A stretch of DNA of 64,000 nt from Acanthopleura granulata (taxonomy: Eukaryota; Mollusca; Polyplacophora; Chitonida; Chitonidae). Positions 51,101 to 63,100 of the stretch are shown in pieces. The position numbers were made by a program, and so were the translations under genes. The first letter of the stretch is position 1. The number at the start of each line of letters is the position of its first letter. The notes below the pieces were generated by a model. That model was not told where the DNA came from, searched no databases, and saw nothing but the letters and a program-made list of their open reading frames with translations. The DNA lies in contig JABBOT010000001.1 in the NCBI GenBank assembly GCA_016165875.1, forward strand, positions 12,150,540-12,214,539. Reading direction: 5' to 3'.

Positions 51101-54100
51101 TGTCTTTGGCTTATGTATATTATATACTTTATGTGTTTCCTCTTCTTGGTGAAAGGGTTAGATCATCTCCATTTATGTTATTGCTTTGGTCATGGGTTAA
51201 TATCCCTTAATCACCTTCTGTAAACGTTTTCTGATCTCAGTCTTGCTTTCTGCATCAGTGGACAGTTTGTCACGAAGCTGTACCTCTTGCTGCCGTCATG
51301 ATTCTCCGTGTTTCACCTGTGCGACATTCTGCGACATGCACCTACACGAGCCGGTTGTGAGGTGATTTTATGTGCCGGTCTGCTGCATGGTTTGCTGATC
51401 ATGCACAGGTCTTGTAAACTGTGCTTGTACAAACCTTCCACCTACAAAGCCGCTTCTAACATCTTTCAGATTATGGACTGATTTATGAACAGGTATATGA
51501 CTGGATTTGCAAAAAATCAGTTTTAATATGAAGGAATTTGTGCTTGTTGACAGCTGCATTGGCTAAGGAAAAGCTCGTAGATGGGTATGAGAACAAACCT
51601 GTGTGCATAGCTGGTCTCCAGTCAGTATGGTTTCTGCTTCTGTCTTGTGTCCATACTACATCCTACTAACTGTAGTCAAAAGGTCTGTGTAAACTGGAGT
51701 TGAACAAGCTTGATTTTATGTGGTTTGTGCTGTGTGTTCACCTTGAGTGCAGCAGTGAATGTGTATGTAAACTCAGGAACCTCTGTCCCTGACTGCCTTT
51801 GTGTTCACCTAACTGTGGAAACAGTGTAATAAACTAGCCACACTAATATGTTAGTGTACAGCTAACAGTATTGATGTGAAATTATCCATATATGTGTATA
51901 AATGTGTAATAATAAAAATAATAATAATTGATTCTTCTTGGTATTGTAATAATATATATGTTATTATATTCATACAAAGGAAATTGATTTGAATGTTGAA
52001 AATTATTTCTTTTAATCGTTTGTTGTGTATGCGCTGAACTGTGGACCTTTAATGTATTTTTTTTTGGTTTTGTTGTGGATTTAATTCTGTAGGCTTGCTG
52101 TGATGTTTCATTTCAGTTTTATATTTAGATATGTTTGTGTTGTTTCTATTTTTTGCATGTGCATGATTGTGTGTGTAAAGGGAGATAATGCACCTTCAGA
52201 ACGCCGTCTTTCCTCCTCCTCGTCAATATCATCATCTTCCTCATCAACATGGCGAGAGAGGGAAGCCCTCCGTTACAAGGTAAGACCAACTCTTTTACAC
52301 CTGCCCTTAGCAGCTCCAAGGTAAGACAGTTATGTTACTTTTCAAGGCTCCCCAAACTTTTGTAGAGATATTTAAGTAATTTAATGCAGATCTTGTACTT
52401 TGATGTTAAATAAGATATACATTAGTTTTACTAAAAAGTAGTGTTTGAAATTTATTGAGTGAGTAGTAATATCTTCCTAACAGTTATTTCCTCTGTTGAG
52501 GTTGCATGTTTACTTTGCTTACATTGAACTCTACACAACTGTTGCAAAATGTTTGTCTTTGAAAAATCTCTGGTATTCAAAAGAATTCTTGGAATATGAC
52601 AGTTGTTGAAGTTCTGGAAATGTATACCTGCAGTGGCCTACAACATGAATGTACATATTGTGATAAACTTGAGTATACCAGACTAGAGTTTTCCTGTATT
52701 CCAAACTACAGAAACTCTTTCATGACTCATGTCATCGATTAGATCCTCTAAATTCTGTGGATTACAACTTACAGTGTCATGTTAGAAGACCCTTCCAAAA
52801 ATGTCATTCTTATTTACTTGTTGTTAATTACAAAATAACCAGCCAGATTCTGGTTGACTACCTGGCATGCACTGAGAGTTTGTGTACCTGTCCTGTTTTC
52901 ATGCCTTGCTGTTTTCACTTTTGTTTAGGAGGAAGAGGAGAAGGAAGAACAAGAGCGGCTAGAACGCGAGCGCAAGAAGGAGGAGGTAAGTACGCTCTTT
53001 GTCCCCTTGTCTCGTTCCTTTTTGTTCCAGTGTGCAGAACCATTCTGCATGCTATGATGTTGGATTGCATTTGTCACAAGTTGTCCTTTATGCGAATTGG
53101 TCTGGTGTTTTATTCCAATTTTTTCTGTCACATCTCTTCATCAATCACCATGTTGCTACAGACCCACTTTGTCCCATCTTGCTGTCGTTTACACGTCTTT
53201 TTTTTTTTTTTTTTTTTGCAATTTTTGGCGGATTTGTTCATAATCTAGAGTTGTTAGTTTGTTGGAGGAGAGGCTGAGAAGACTACAAGCTTTCTCTGAG
53301 CTAGCTATCTGTACCACAGCCCTAGTTACGTACACGGCCTTTCTTCCTGGGGGAGTTTATATGTCCATCGCACGCTAGCTAGCTACATAGCAACTCGCAA
53401 CCACATTATCTCTAGTTGTCTCCCTTTGCTCGTGCGTCTGTAATGCGGTTATCACGAAGTGCGGGCAGGCTTTATGCGTAGCTGTACGTAACCCTATCTA
53501 GAGGGTGTGCTCATGCAGTGGCTGCTGCTGCTGGTAGGCTAGTAACAAAGAGCCAGTTAGGGGAGCCAAGTAAAGAGATGAGCACACAGGCCTAAGTCAT
53601 CTTTCCCCCTTTCTAGTCTCTGTATTTGGCATGCTATGCAATTCTGCTAACTGCAGGCTGCGAGGCGAAAGGAAGAGGAAGAACGAAAGAAGAAAGGCAA
53701 GCGGAAGGGTCTCGGTGGCTTATCACCGGAGAAGAAGAAACTGCTCAAGGTAGGGCAGGAGCAGAGATTTCTCCGCTGAAGAAAAAAAAAAAATTAACCC
53801 GTTCAAGGACTTGAAGTTCATGCAAAAGCGGCAATTCAACTTCCTAAGCGCATTTTGCATGAGACAATGTTAACACGGGAAACGTTTCTTCAAATTTCTC
53901 TTTTTTTCATTCTGTATTTTTTATTCTGTCTACTTTTCTTCTTGTACTAAATTGTACATAACCATTTCATCATTTACAATGCGAGTCCGCTTAAAGCTCC
54001 GACGGCCATGTTAATATGCGGGTCTGACGTCTCTCCCTCCACTGGTACGTTGTCATTGCTAACCTGGCTACTGCGTTCATTTTTATATGGCAACCTAACA

Positions 54101-57100
54101 CAGTTTGTAAGGTTTTTTACACTGTTGAAACAAATTGAACAGAAACCATCCAAAACGGAATTCATTGTTTGAAACTTGTGCAAATCATCAAGTTTGGTGT
54201 AGTAGCAACAGTCAGTTGGTGGCAGTCGTGGCGGCAGCGGGCGTTGATATTACATCATTGCGGATTGATGATTTCCTCTGTTTAAACACCAGCCCAATGG
54301 CATGAGCAGGAACTGTTTTAACGAGTCCACCTTTGGTACAGTAGAGAGAGATTTTCACTATATTTGTTTTTTTTTTCACATTGAAATGATGGATAGATGT
54401 TATGGACCCATTTTTTGCTTGATTGTGTAGAAAACTGCTGAACTCTTTGGCTGCATCATCAAAATAACCAGATCATTGAATCCTAGATCATGGCTTTTGC
54501 TCTAGTTCATTGCATGGGTCCCTCAGTGTTATAAACCTGGTGACGCCACAGGCTCTGGACTTCTATCTTCCAACACCTAAATGGTCAACACAAGTCCAAT
54601 AATTTTGAACATCAGATGTAAATTATTTCTGAAAAGGAAAAAAAAAAATCGATGATTTTAAAGCAGCAGTCATCAGTTTTCTTCATAGCAGTTGGCTCTT
54701 TTCTTTTCCTAGTTGAACCCCTTCCCGCATGCCCCTGTAGAATGTGCCAGCCATGCCAGGACATCTAGTCAGCGTTTTGTTGTCTGTCTTTCGAGAATTT
54801 TTCTCAGTATTAGGACAGACATGTAAACAGAAATTGTCCAATGAACCATGTTTGTCTAAATTATAAATTTTCCTTCCTCAGATGTCCTTTTGTCCTTGGG
54901 CACAATGTGGAATGTTTGCTTGTGTTTTGAGCGATTTGGTGTGTTTTATGTTGGCATGATGACTGCATGGTTTGTCTTGTCCACCATGTTGTAGAATGAT
55001 GATGTTAAAGAGACATTGGAAGACTTGAGTGAGGAAATTGAAGAGATGCGTCGACGGAGAAAGGAAATTCTTAGTCAGCGAGTTCAGCCATTGCCAGAGG
55101 ACCTTGAAAACATGACGAATGGTAATCATGTCATACAAGCTAGCTAGAGTGGTATGAACTCAAATATCAACAATACTGTTCCTTTTGTCAGATTTATTGT
55201 AAACCATAAATCAAGTCAGAATTCATGAATCTTACTTATATCAGAACTTTGCTGGATAGTTCAATACATGGCCTTTCCATAACTCTTTCCTAGCAACCTT
55301 GAACAAGTCATAGTGTTTCTTGTACACGCTTTCCTGTTGACTCTGAAAAAAGGATTGTTATTTAAGGATAAATCACAAGGAAATTTCTGTAGTAGGTGTT
55401 AAATACATGTAGCTTACTATGGAGTTTTGTGGAAGACCTTAAAATTTTTTCAACCAATACAAAAGCATTCACAAATGTTTGGCAGTAATGAGAGAACTGG
55501 ATTAAAACCTGCCTTCCACAGTAGGTTATGGTATTTAAGCTGGGAAATTACTTATCTTGGTGTAGTTGTAGATGTGTAGATTGAACCTGTAAATGTTAAT
55601 GTCCTAGTACAGTATGGGTTCATTGTTAAGATACACATTAATCATGGTGTAATAGATATATGTATATATTTAAATTATGACAGGAGTATTAAACATTCAC
55701 AACACCATTGATAAACAACCAGTTAAAAGTTCTTTTATTGAAACCTTTGTCCCTTTGTCAACAGTGAAGATGCACTGACAGTGTGTGATTTGTTGTAACG
55801 ATCTCTTGAATTCAATGAAAACAGGACAAGTTGTATTTCATGAGCTAAGTTCACACTATGTTATAAATTGAATTGATAAACCAGAACAAAATAGATGTCA
55901 GATGAAATAACGTGTGTTATAGGTTTGTAGAGAACTAAGAGAAGGCACTCTGATAGCCCCTGACAAGAATGATGATGATGCTGTTGCAGCCATTTTAACA
56001 TTCATACAAGACCTCTTGTCTTTCACCATTATTTCATGCATATCTATTCATCATGTCTGAGAAGGTTCTTCAGTGACTTGTAGTTGTTTCTGCTTCTTAC
56101 TGTGGTCAATGATGTTGATAGTGGTCAAACTTGTGTAGTTAGACTTTGGAGAGGGTAGATGTCAGTGTTGGGGTTTGTCAGTGGTCATTTGTCATTGTTG
56201 GGGTTTGTTCAGGTTATTGTCAAATCCACGGGATCAGTATTTGGACAAATGTTGGGTCGGGCTCAACTGACTCAGATCAGCTATTGGGATTGATAACACA
56301 ACCCCATTACATGCAGCTAAGGTTGTGGTGTTTATTTGTGATTTCATAGCTCATATTGTCATGGGTATTTTTGATGCCGTAATGGTTCCAACTGTGTCAG
56401 GGATGGCATAGCCAATGTTTTCCTGGATATTTGTGATGCCATGATATAGCCTTGGGCCTGTGTCAGGGCATAGTCAGGTTTGGTTACCTATAGCTCGTGT
56501 TGTCATGGAAATTTGTGAAGTTATAGCTGATGTCATGGAAATTTGTGTTGTCAAGGTCATGTTGAGATACCTGATATAGTCATGGAGTGGCTCGTGATGG
56601 CTGATGTTTGTGAAAGTATTTGTGTTGCCAAAGTCGTGTTCAAATATGGCCGAAAAATCTTAGCTGTGATGATTTTGATATTTGGACTTCCACAGCCAGG
56701 AACGCCTCCATAGTAAAATAGTAATATCACTTTCAGTGTATTTGACCGCTAAAATGAAAAACTTTGCCACTTATTTTATCTTAGACAAATAGGAATGTTT
56801 TGATCCCAGTTAGTAGCCTTAGTGGTATCTAGATAATGCAGTGCAGAACTTTATTAGTCCATTTCAAGCTGTTTTTTTCATCCTAGCATGTGCACGCCAT
56901 TGGTTACACTCCAGTGGACAGATTGATACACATGGTACACGTAGGAGGTCACTGGACTTCATTGCTTCCTTATATGGAAATAGGTCACAACTTCAGCATT
57001 TGAAAAACCACATCAGTCCAGATACTTAAGGAATACATTTAAATTTGGATAACAATCTGCATTTGATGCTTTTCTTGATTCAAGCATCAGGTACAGATTT

Positions 57101-60100
57101 TATCGTGAATAATACAGCCATAGGCAGTGACTTTCAGTAGAGAGGGTAGATGTCGTGAACTTACATTGTGATCAGAACTTATGGGCAACTCGTGCTATGG
57201 ATTTCCAGAAACAGGCGAGTATTGTCAGTAAACAAACAGCAATCCATCAACCAGTTGTTCAGGCTAGTTGAGAAAGCCCATGCTGTCATGAATATCTGTG
57301 ATGCTTTGTCCATTCTGGAAAGCCTGATGTTTGAAAAAAAAAACATGTGTTCTATCACTGTCACTTAGGGTTGCCCTTTATTGTGGTCATTGTAATCAGT
57401 TTGTGTTTTCATAGCCCTGTATTGAGTCGAGGAGAGGTTAATGGTTAGCTTTCGTGAAAGCCTCATTGCCAAAGAGGAGAAGTTGAGGATTGGCTTTTGT
57501 GAAGCCCCATTGCCAAAGAGGAGAGGTTGAGGATTGGCTTTTGTGAAAGCCTCATTGCCAGGGTGGACTGTTTAGGATTTATAGTGTCATGAGATAACTG
57601 ATTTTGTGGTTGATAACCAGATCGAGGTTATATTATGGATACCTTGAGAGGGCCTCTGTGACAAGGATTATGGACAGCTCAGTATTTTCTGCTATCAAAA
57701 ACACATTGGTTTGTTACATATGTCAAGAAGCCTTATATTTTATCATCTCTTGACACAGCAAACATGGGATGGTTTTTAATATTTTTTGGCAATCAAGATT
57801 GTGAGGAGTTTTAGCTACAACGTGAAAATTGTTTTGAGAGCATCATTTAGTCACAAATTTTCATTTATGTCACAGAAGAGGGGTTTAAATTGGCTACCTA
57901 GAAAAAAAGGCATATGTTTATCATTGAGAAATAATGAGATAATCAAATAGGATAAGGCAATAATTCAAAGCAAAGAAGAACATTAAGAAAAGGAAATGAA
58001 TTATGGTGAACATTGAAATCAGTTTAAAGCAGAATGAATTATAAGGACATCAGGACCTGAGGGTTTAAATTTTGACATGGAATAATTGGTTCTATTGCTG
58101 GTGGAAACTGCTATAGATAGTTTTATTTGTGCTACACTCTCATAGAAGTGTGTGTTATATATTTTCTTAGTGAGAGGTGTTTCTGTGTTAACCAGTGTGG
58201 AATGTTCTAGATATTAACCTTATTTTGTTGTGTGGAATTGTGCAGTATGACTTCGTCATGGAAAAGATTTGTTCAAAACTCAAATTCTCAGGAATTTGTG
58301 TCTTGAATATTTTTTGCTTTTTTCTGTGTCTTTTTAGACTTAAAGTGATGTTTTCAAGATAAATTTTTCTGTAATATTTCAGATAATAATTATTTGTTTA
58401 CATATTTTATGTAACCCTTACTACTGTATATCTAGTATAAAACTGTTATTTGTTACATTAATACTGGACATTTTTACTTTACATACACCTTTTGCCATTG
58501 TGAATTGGTTGTTCAACGGTTCACTGTTGAGAAAGATCTTTGAAGACAAACACAAGTGTTCTTTAAGCAGAATGTCCATTGTCTTTTGGTGTGCTTGTCA
58601 GTGTTCATGTTCATCTTCCAGTCCAGTTGGTCAGCTTTCCAGCGCTTTCTGTTTCTAGAAATTAATCATGCAAAAAGCGGCTGAAGATCTGAGAAATGAA
58701 GCCATTAAAAAGGCTGAAGAGAGAGAAAAATACATCAATGAGAGGGTGGAGGCCATTAACACGGAGGGGCTGCGGCAAGGTAGGCAGTGTGGGGCAGCAT
58801 GGACGTAGCGTGGCAGCTCCCCCTGGTGGCTGAGCGTTGGGTAGCCTCCTGCTCACAGTAGAAATTCCCAGGATACATTGTGATGACATTCAATCTTTGA
58901 TCTTCTGTTGTCATTTTCCTTGCATGTCATTTTGTAGTTTTTATTGAGTTTGCTTTTAGGTATGTTCCATATGGCAGTATTTTGGAGTATTTTTGTGTTT
59001 TCATTTTGGTTTTCATCTATTACAATTCACAGCAGTTCTGTGCTTATTTTGGTTTGTCGTCTTGCGTTTTTCCTAACCATCGTTGATTTGTAGACTTGTT
59101 TGGTATTTTACCCTCTCCTCATGTTATTTGATTGTATTACCAGTTGTATTGCCAGTTGCAACTTCTTCCCACGCACCATATGGCTGAACTATCCATGACA
59201 GCCTTGTGTATGAGAAATTTGATTTTAGCATGACCCCAACCCCAGGATTTGTCAGCAATTGCTATGTGATTGTGAGCAAAACAGTGGTTGTTGTTGTTAT
59301 TTCCCTCGTTACAGTTGTGTCAGTTCTTTCTGAGCCGCACCGGTTTTACACCAGCTTCTTCCACAGCACAGTTTTCTCACAGTTAATCATCACAAGCACT
59401 TGAGGTGTGGCTTGGCACAGTGCTCCCTGTGGTGCAAAATGCCTAATGAACATGTTACGATGACATAGAAATCCTGAAAACGTTGCCTAGGACCCTATTG
59501 CATTATTGGCACTGGATTCATGCACAGTCACAAACTCATGATGTTATGAAAGAATATGTTCAAAAGAGGTGTTTTTTGAAAGAATAACTTTCCTTTTCTG
59601 TAAATCAACCTACACTTGTTACACTCCTGATATTCAAATAAGATGTTGGTTGAAAGGATTTCGGATTTCTATAAACCAACTTAAACCTGTTACTCTGCTA
59701 TATTCAAACAAGAAATTGGTCAAAAGAAGGACATTTGATTTCTGTAAACCAATTCTGTACACTTGTTACACTCTTATATGCAAGTAACATGTTGACAGGA
59801 AGGAGTACTGTTGATTTCTGTAAACCAACTTACTCTTCTTACACTTAATATTCATATAAGTTGTTTTTCTGGAAGAAGGATTATATTGATTTCTGTAAAC
59901 CAACTTACACTTTTATAATTTTGAGCTTATTTAATGACTTAATATTGTTGATTGTTTAACACATATTATGTATGCAGGCCCACATTCAAGTGCTGAACTT
60001 TGCTGTATGTACCTAGTTTAATAGCAAAAAAAGATGAGGTGTCACTGAATGTTGACCATTGGAGGCATTTCCAATGTCAGACTATAGCACTAAATGTTTA

Positions 60101-63100
60101 CTTTCCATAGTGTGATATTTAAGACACTGTGGGATAAATTTTGCGCGCGGGCTTTAGAATGACCCAGAATGCAAGCATTTAGGGCCTTGTCAGTGTAGAG
60201 GTTACACCTTCTGAAATGGTTCTCTTGAAGTGAATGAAATTGCAATTGAAGAACTGTGTTCTTTTTGCATTGCAATGGTTCTCTGCACGCAACACTTAAT
60301 GTCTAGTTCACCTTCGTGCCTGGGCAGAAGGCAGTGTGTTTCTCAGGGCTTGATTTGATAAGCTGTTGTTAGTGGATTTAGGATTGTCTGAAATGTGCCC
60401 TGCAGAGTGGTAGAAGTTTCAAGTTCTGCATTGATAGCTGGATGTGCATTGCACAAAAAAATCCTTTGTAATTTGTATCTCTGAGAACAATAGATTTAGC
60501 ACAGAAGTTTATGGTTAGGCATCTTTTCGTTTTAAAATTGCGATTGCTGATTTATGGATAGAATATTAGGTAGGAGGATATAGGTTACTAACTGCAGATC
60601 TTTGGTTTTTCCAAGCTGGAAGAATTTATTTGCCTAATATTCGGGAAGTGCATGTTAATAGAGTGTCTGCCATATCTAAGGAGAAATTTTTATATTGATG
60701 ATTAAGGTTAAAGAATTATCGTTAATGCTTTTATGACTATGTAGAAAGCTATGGGCATCAGGAAATGTCAGGGTTGTACAATACTACCTGGCGATTAGGT
60801 GAATCCATGTGACTTTTTCAGCACAACTGTTCTTGTTGGTCCAAATGATTAAGTAGTACACCCCTGACGTTTTGATTTTGCACATAAACTACCACGTACA
60901 TTTACTTGGCACAATTTTTTCATTTAGATAACAAAGATAAATTCAACATTTGACGTGATCTTGTGTGTTATATATGTTGTTGACATATTTTATGTACCTT
61001 TATGCTCTATTCCATAACAGCCCTGGCTGGTGGCCAAAACATGCCCAAAGGTACATTGGTTACTGTGAGAAAACCAGCTTTACATGTATATGTCTGTGTT
61101 GTGAGTGAAAACCCTGCCTGAATGTCTGTCTGTCTGTCCAGTTGTCTCTTTGTGCGCTTTTGATAAATTGATAACGGGTAACTTGATGGCAGTCAGTGTT
61201 GTAATGTTAAACCTCACAGAACGATACTAAATTGAGTATGATAAAATGATACAATGGACAAGGAAATGAATGTTTTCAAGTTTTCCATGGATGAGCCAGA
61301 AGATGTTCAGACAAATAGAGCACTTGTGTTGGATCGATTTTATATTAGTACAGGTGCAGTGTAGTCACTGTGACCAGAGAAATGACTGTTACTGTGTGTT
61401 AGTGTGTAGCCGTGTACCAGTGTAGCCTGCAGTGGGATTTTCTGACATAACCATTAGAGATGTGGTGAGAAATGTGAAACCAGAGGGAAGACATAAGGCT
61501 TGTACATGTGTGTTGTAAGGATTGGGGAATAGATTTACTCAATACTCATACCAACAACCTCAAACCAAGACCAAGGCTTAGATATCTGAGAGCCTGTAAT
61601 GTGTGAAAATGCATGGAATTTGAGATGTAGATATTAAACTTGTTATTTGTCTGTGGAGAACCTAGTAGTTCTATCTATACATTTGATAGTCAAATGTAGC
61701 TGGAAATACCTCATACAAGCATAGGCCAAATGATGACCTGGCACATGGCAACACCTACTGATGTCACATGGTATCTTGCCTCACGTGCACAGGGGTATAT
61801 ACTACACCATATTTATGCAAAGCATGCTGTCTTGAAATCACTCACTTCGTGCACCCTGCATCATCACCAGGGTACAAAACAGATGTCATGTGCTTTAGGA
61901 CAGCATAAAATTAGTGTCACCAGCTTAATATAAAAATCAAATTTTTTATTGTAGTACCCAGGTATATTGTATGTCAAGGTTATTTATGACAGACTGGAGA
62001 TGAGGATATGACAGTCACCATATTTTGACATTCTTTTGCAATCAGACATCAGTGACAAATGTAAGAAGAGTTAGTGGGGGCCTCCGTGGCTCAGTTGGTT
62101 AGTGCACTAGAGCTGCATAATAACTCAGAAGCCTCCCACCAATGTGGTCGCTGTAAGTTAAGTTCAGCTCTTGCTGGTTTCCCCTCCGGCTGTAGGTGGA
62201 AAGGTCTGCCAGCAACCTGTGGATGTTCGTGGGTTTCCCCTGGGCTCTGCCTGGTTTCCTCCCACCATAATGCTGGCCGCCATTACTGAAGTTCTTGAGT
62301 ACAGCATAAAAAAAACAATCAAATAAATAAATGAATAAATTAGAAGAGTTAGTTGTGTGGACCAATAGTTTGTTTTATGAGCTGAGCACCCTAAGTCCCC
62401 AGCAGTGGTGCACCATGATAGAGCAGTGCTGTATTGAGCCTGACATGGCCTGCATGGCTGGTGTTCACCATGATATAGGAAAACATCAGTATTGCTTCAG
62501 AAGCTGGAGTTTATCTAACACTAGAAAGCAACTGTGGATATCTTGTAATCCCTGTTTTCTCCCTCCTTGTGCCCATGAACAGCTGAACTGAACAAATTAG
62601 TGAAGGACCTTCACCAGAAGGTGGCCAACCTGGAGGAAGAAGTGTACGACTGGGAAGTTAAGATTCGCAAACAAGACTATGAGGTGAGTTCCTGCTGTGT
62701 GTTCTCCAACCAGCAATTTCCTCAGATTTGCCCCTGACATCAGCAGTTTGTACAAATTCCAATGAAGAATACCTGGCATAAGTTCTTTAACCAACAGTTA
62801 GTACAAATTCTAATAATGAGTGCCTGGCATAAGTTCTCCAGCCAACATTCTGTATAGATTTCTGTAAGTTGTCCAATCAGCAGTTTGTACAAAATACATG
62901 CTCAAAGTGTTATGAACTTTGGATTTTACCATGTCTTTCTTTTTTCTACTTGCAGATCAACGAATTAACTCTTAAAGTAAATGATATGAAAGGAAAATTG
63001 TAAGTTGACTGAATTTTTTTTCTTTAATTACAACAAATTTTACATGTATTTCATACTGTTTTCAAATGTGAAGCTGGTGGTTTAATAATCTGATTAAGAT

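Larger units (their letters stand above)
47215..52180 (+). other. introns of the caldesmon-like block
   Basis: Introns 47215-47381, 47445-47918, 47997-48287, 48369-49037, 49119-49902, 50212-50634 and 50707-52180. All are GT-AG. No mobile element is recognised in them; the last is the longest (1474 bases). Confidence 0.65.
52280..53656 (+). other. TnI introns flanking the 19-codon hinge exon
   Basis: Introns 52280-52928 and 52986-53656, both GT-AG. The second holds the poly-T tract. Confidence 0.75.
53750..58658 (+). other. TnI intron region carrying the alternative helix-1 exon
   Basis: Spliced as one 4909-base intron in the canonical form, or interrupted by exon 54995-55121. It holds a three-copy repeat at 57430. 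A frame at 55932-56060 is open but has no donor. Confidence 0.65.
58780..62582 (+). other. TnI intron with micro-exon, tandem repeat and SINE
   Basis: Contains the 75-bp tandem repeat (59575), the 30-nt cassette (61021) and the intact SINE (62076). Otherwise nothing. Confidence 0.75.

Noticed and set aside
52757..53248. Plus-strand ORF of 163 codons
   Set aside because: It overlaps TnI exon 52929 in a different frame and otherwise runs through intron and a poly-T tract.
55932..56060. Open frame after a tttgtag acceptor (ELREGTLIAPDKNDDDAVAA)
   Set aside because: It would need phase 2 entry, which neither helix-1 exon provides, and no donor closes it.
62074..62365. ORFs on both strands (71 and 88 codons)
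   Set aside because: Both are readings of the SINE sequence.
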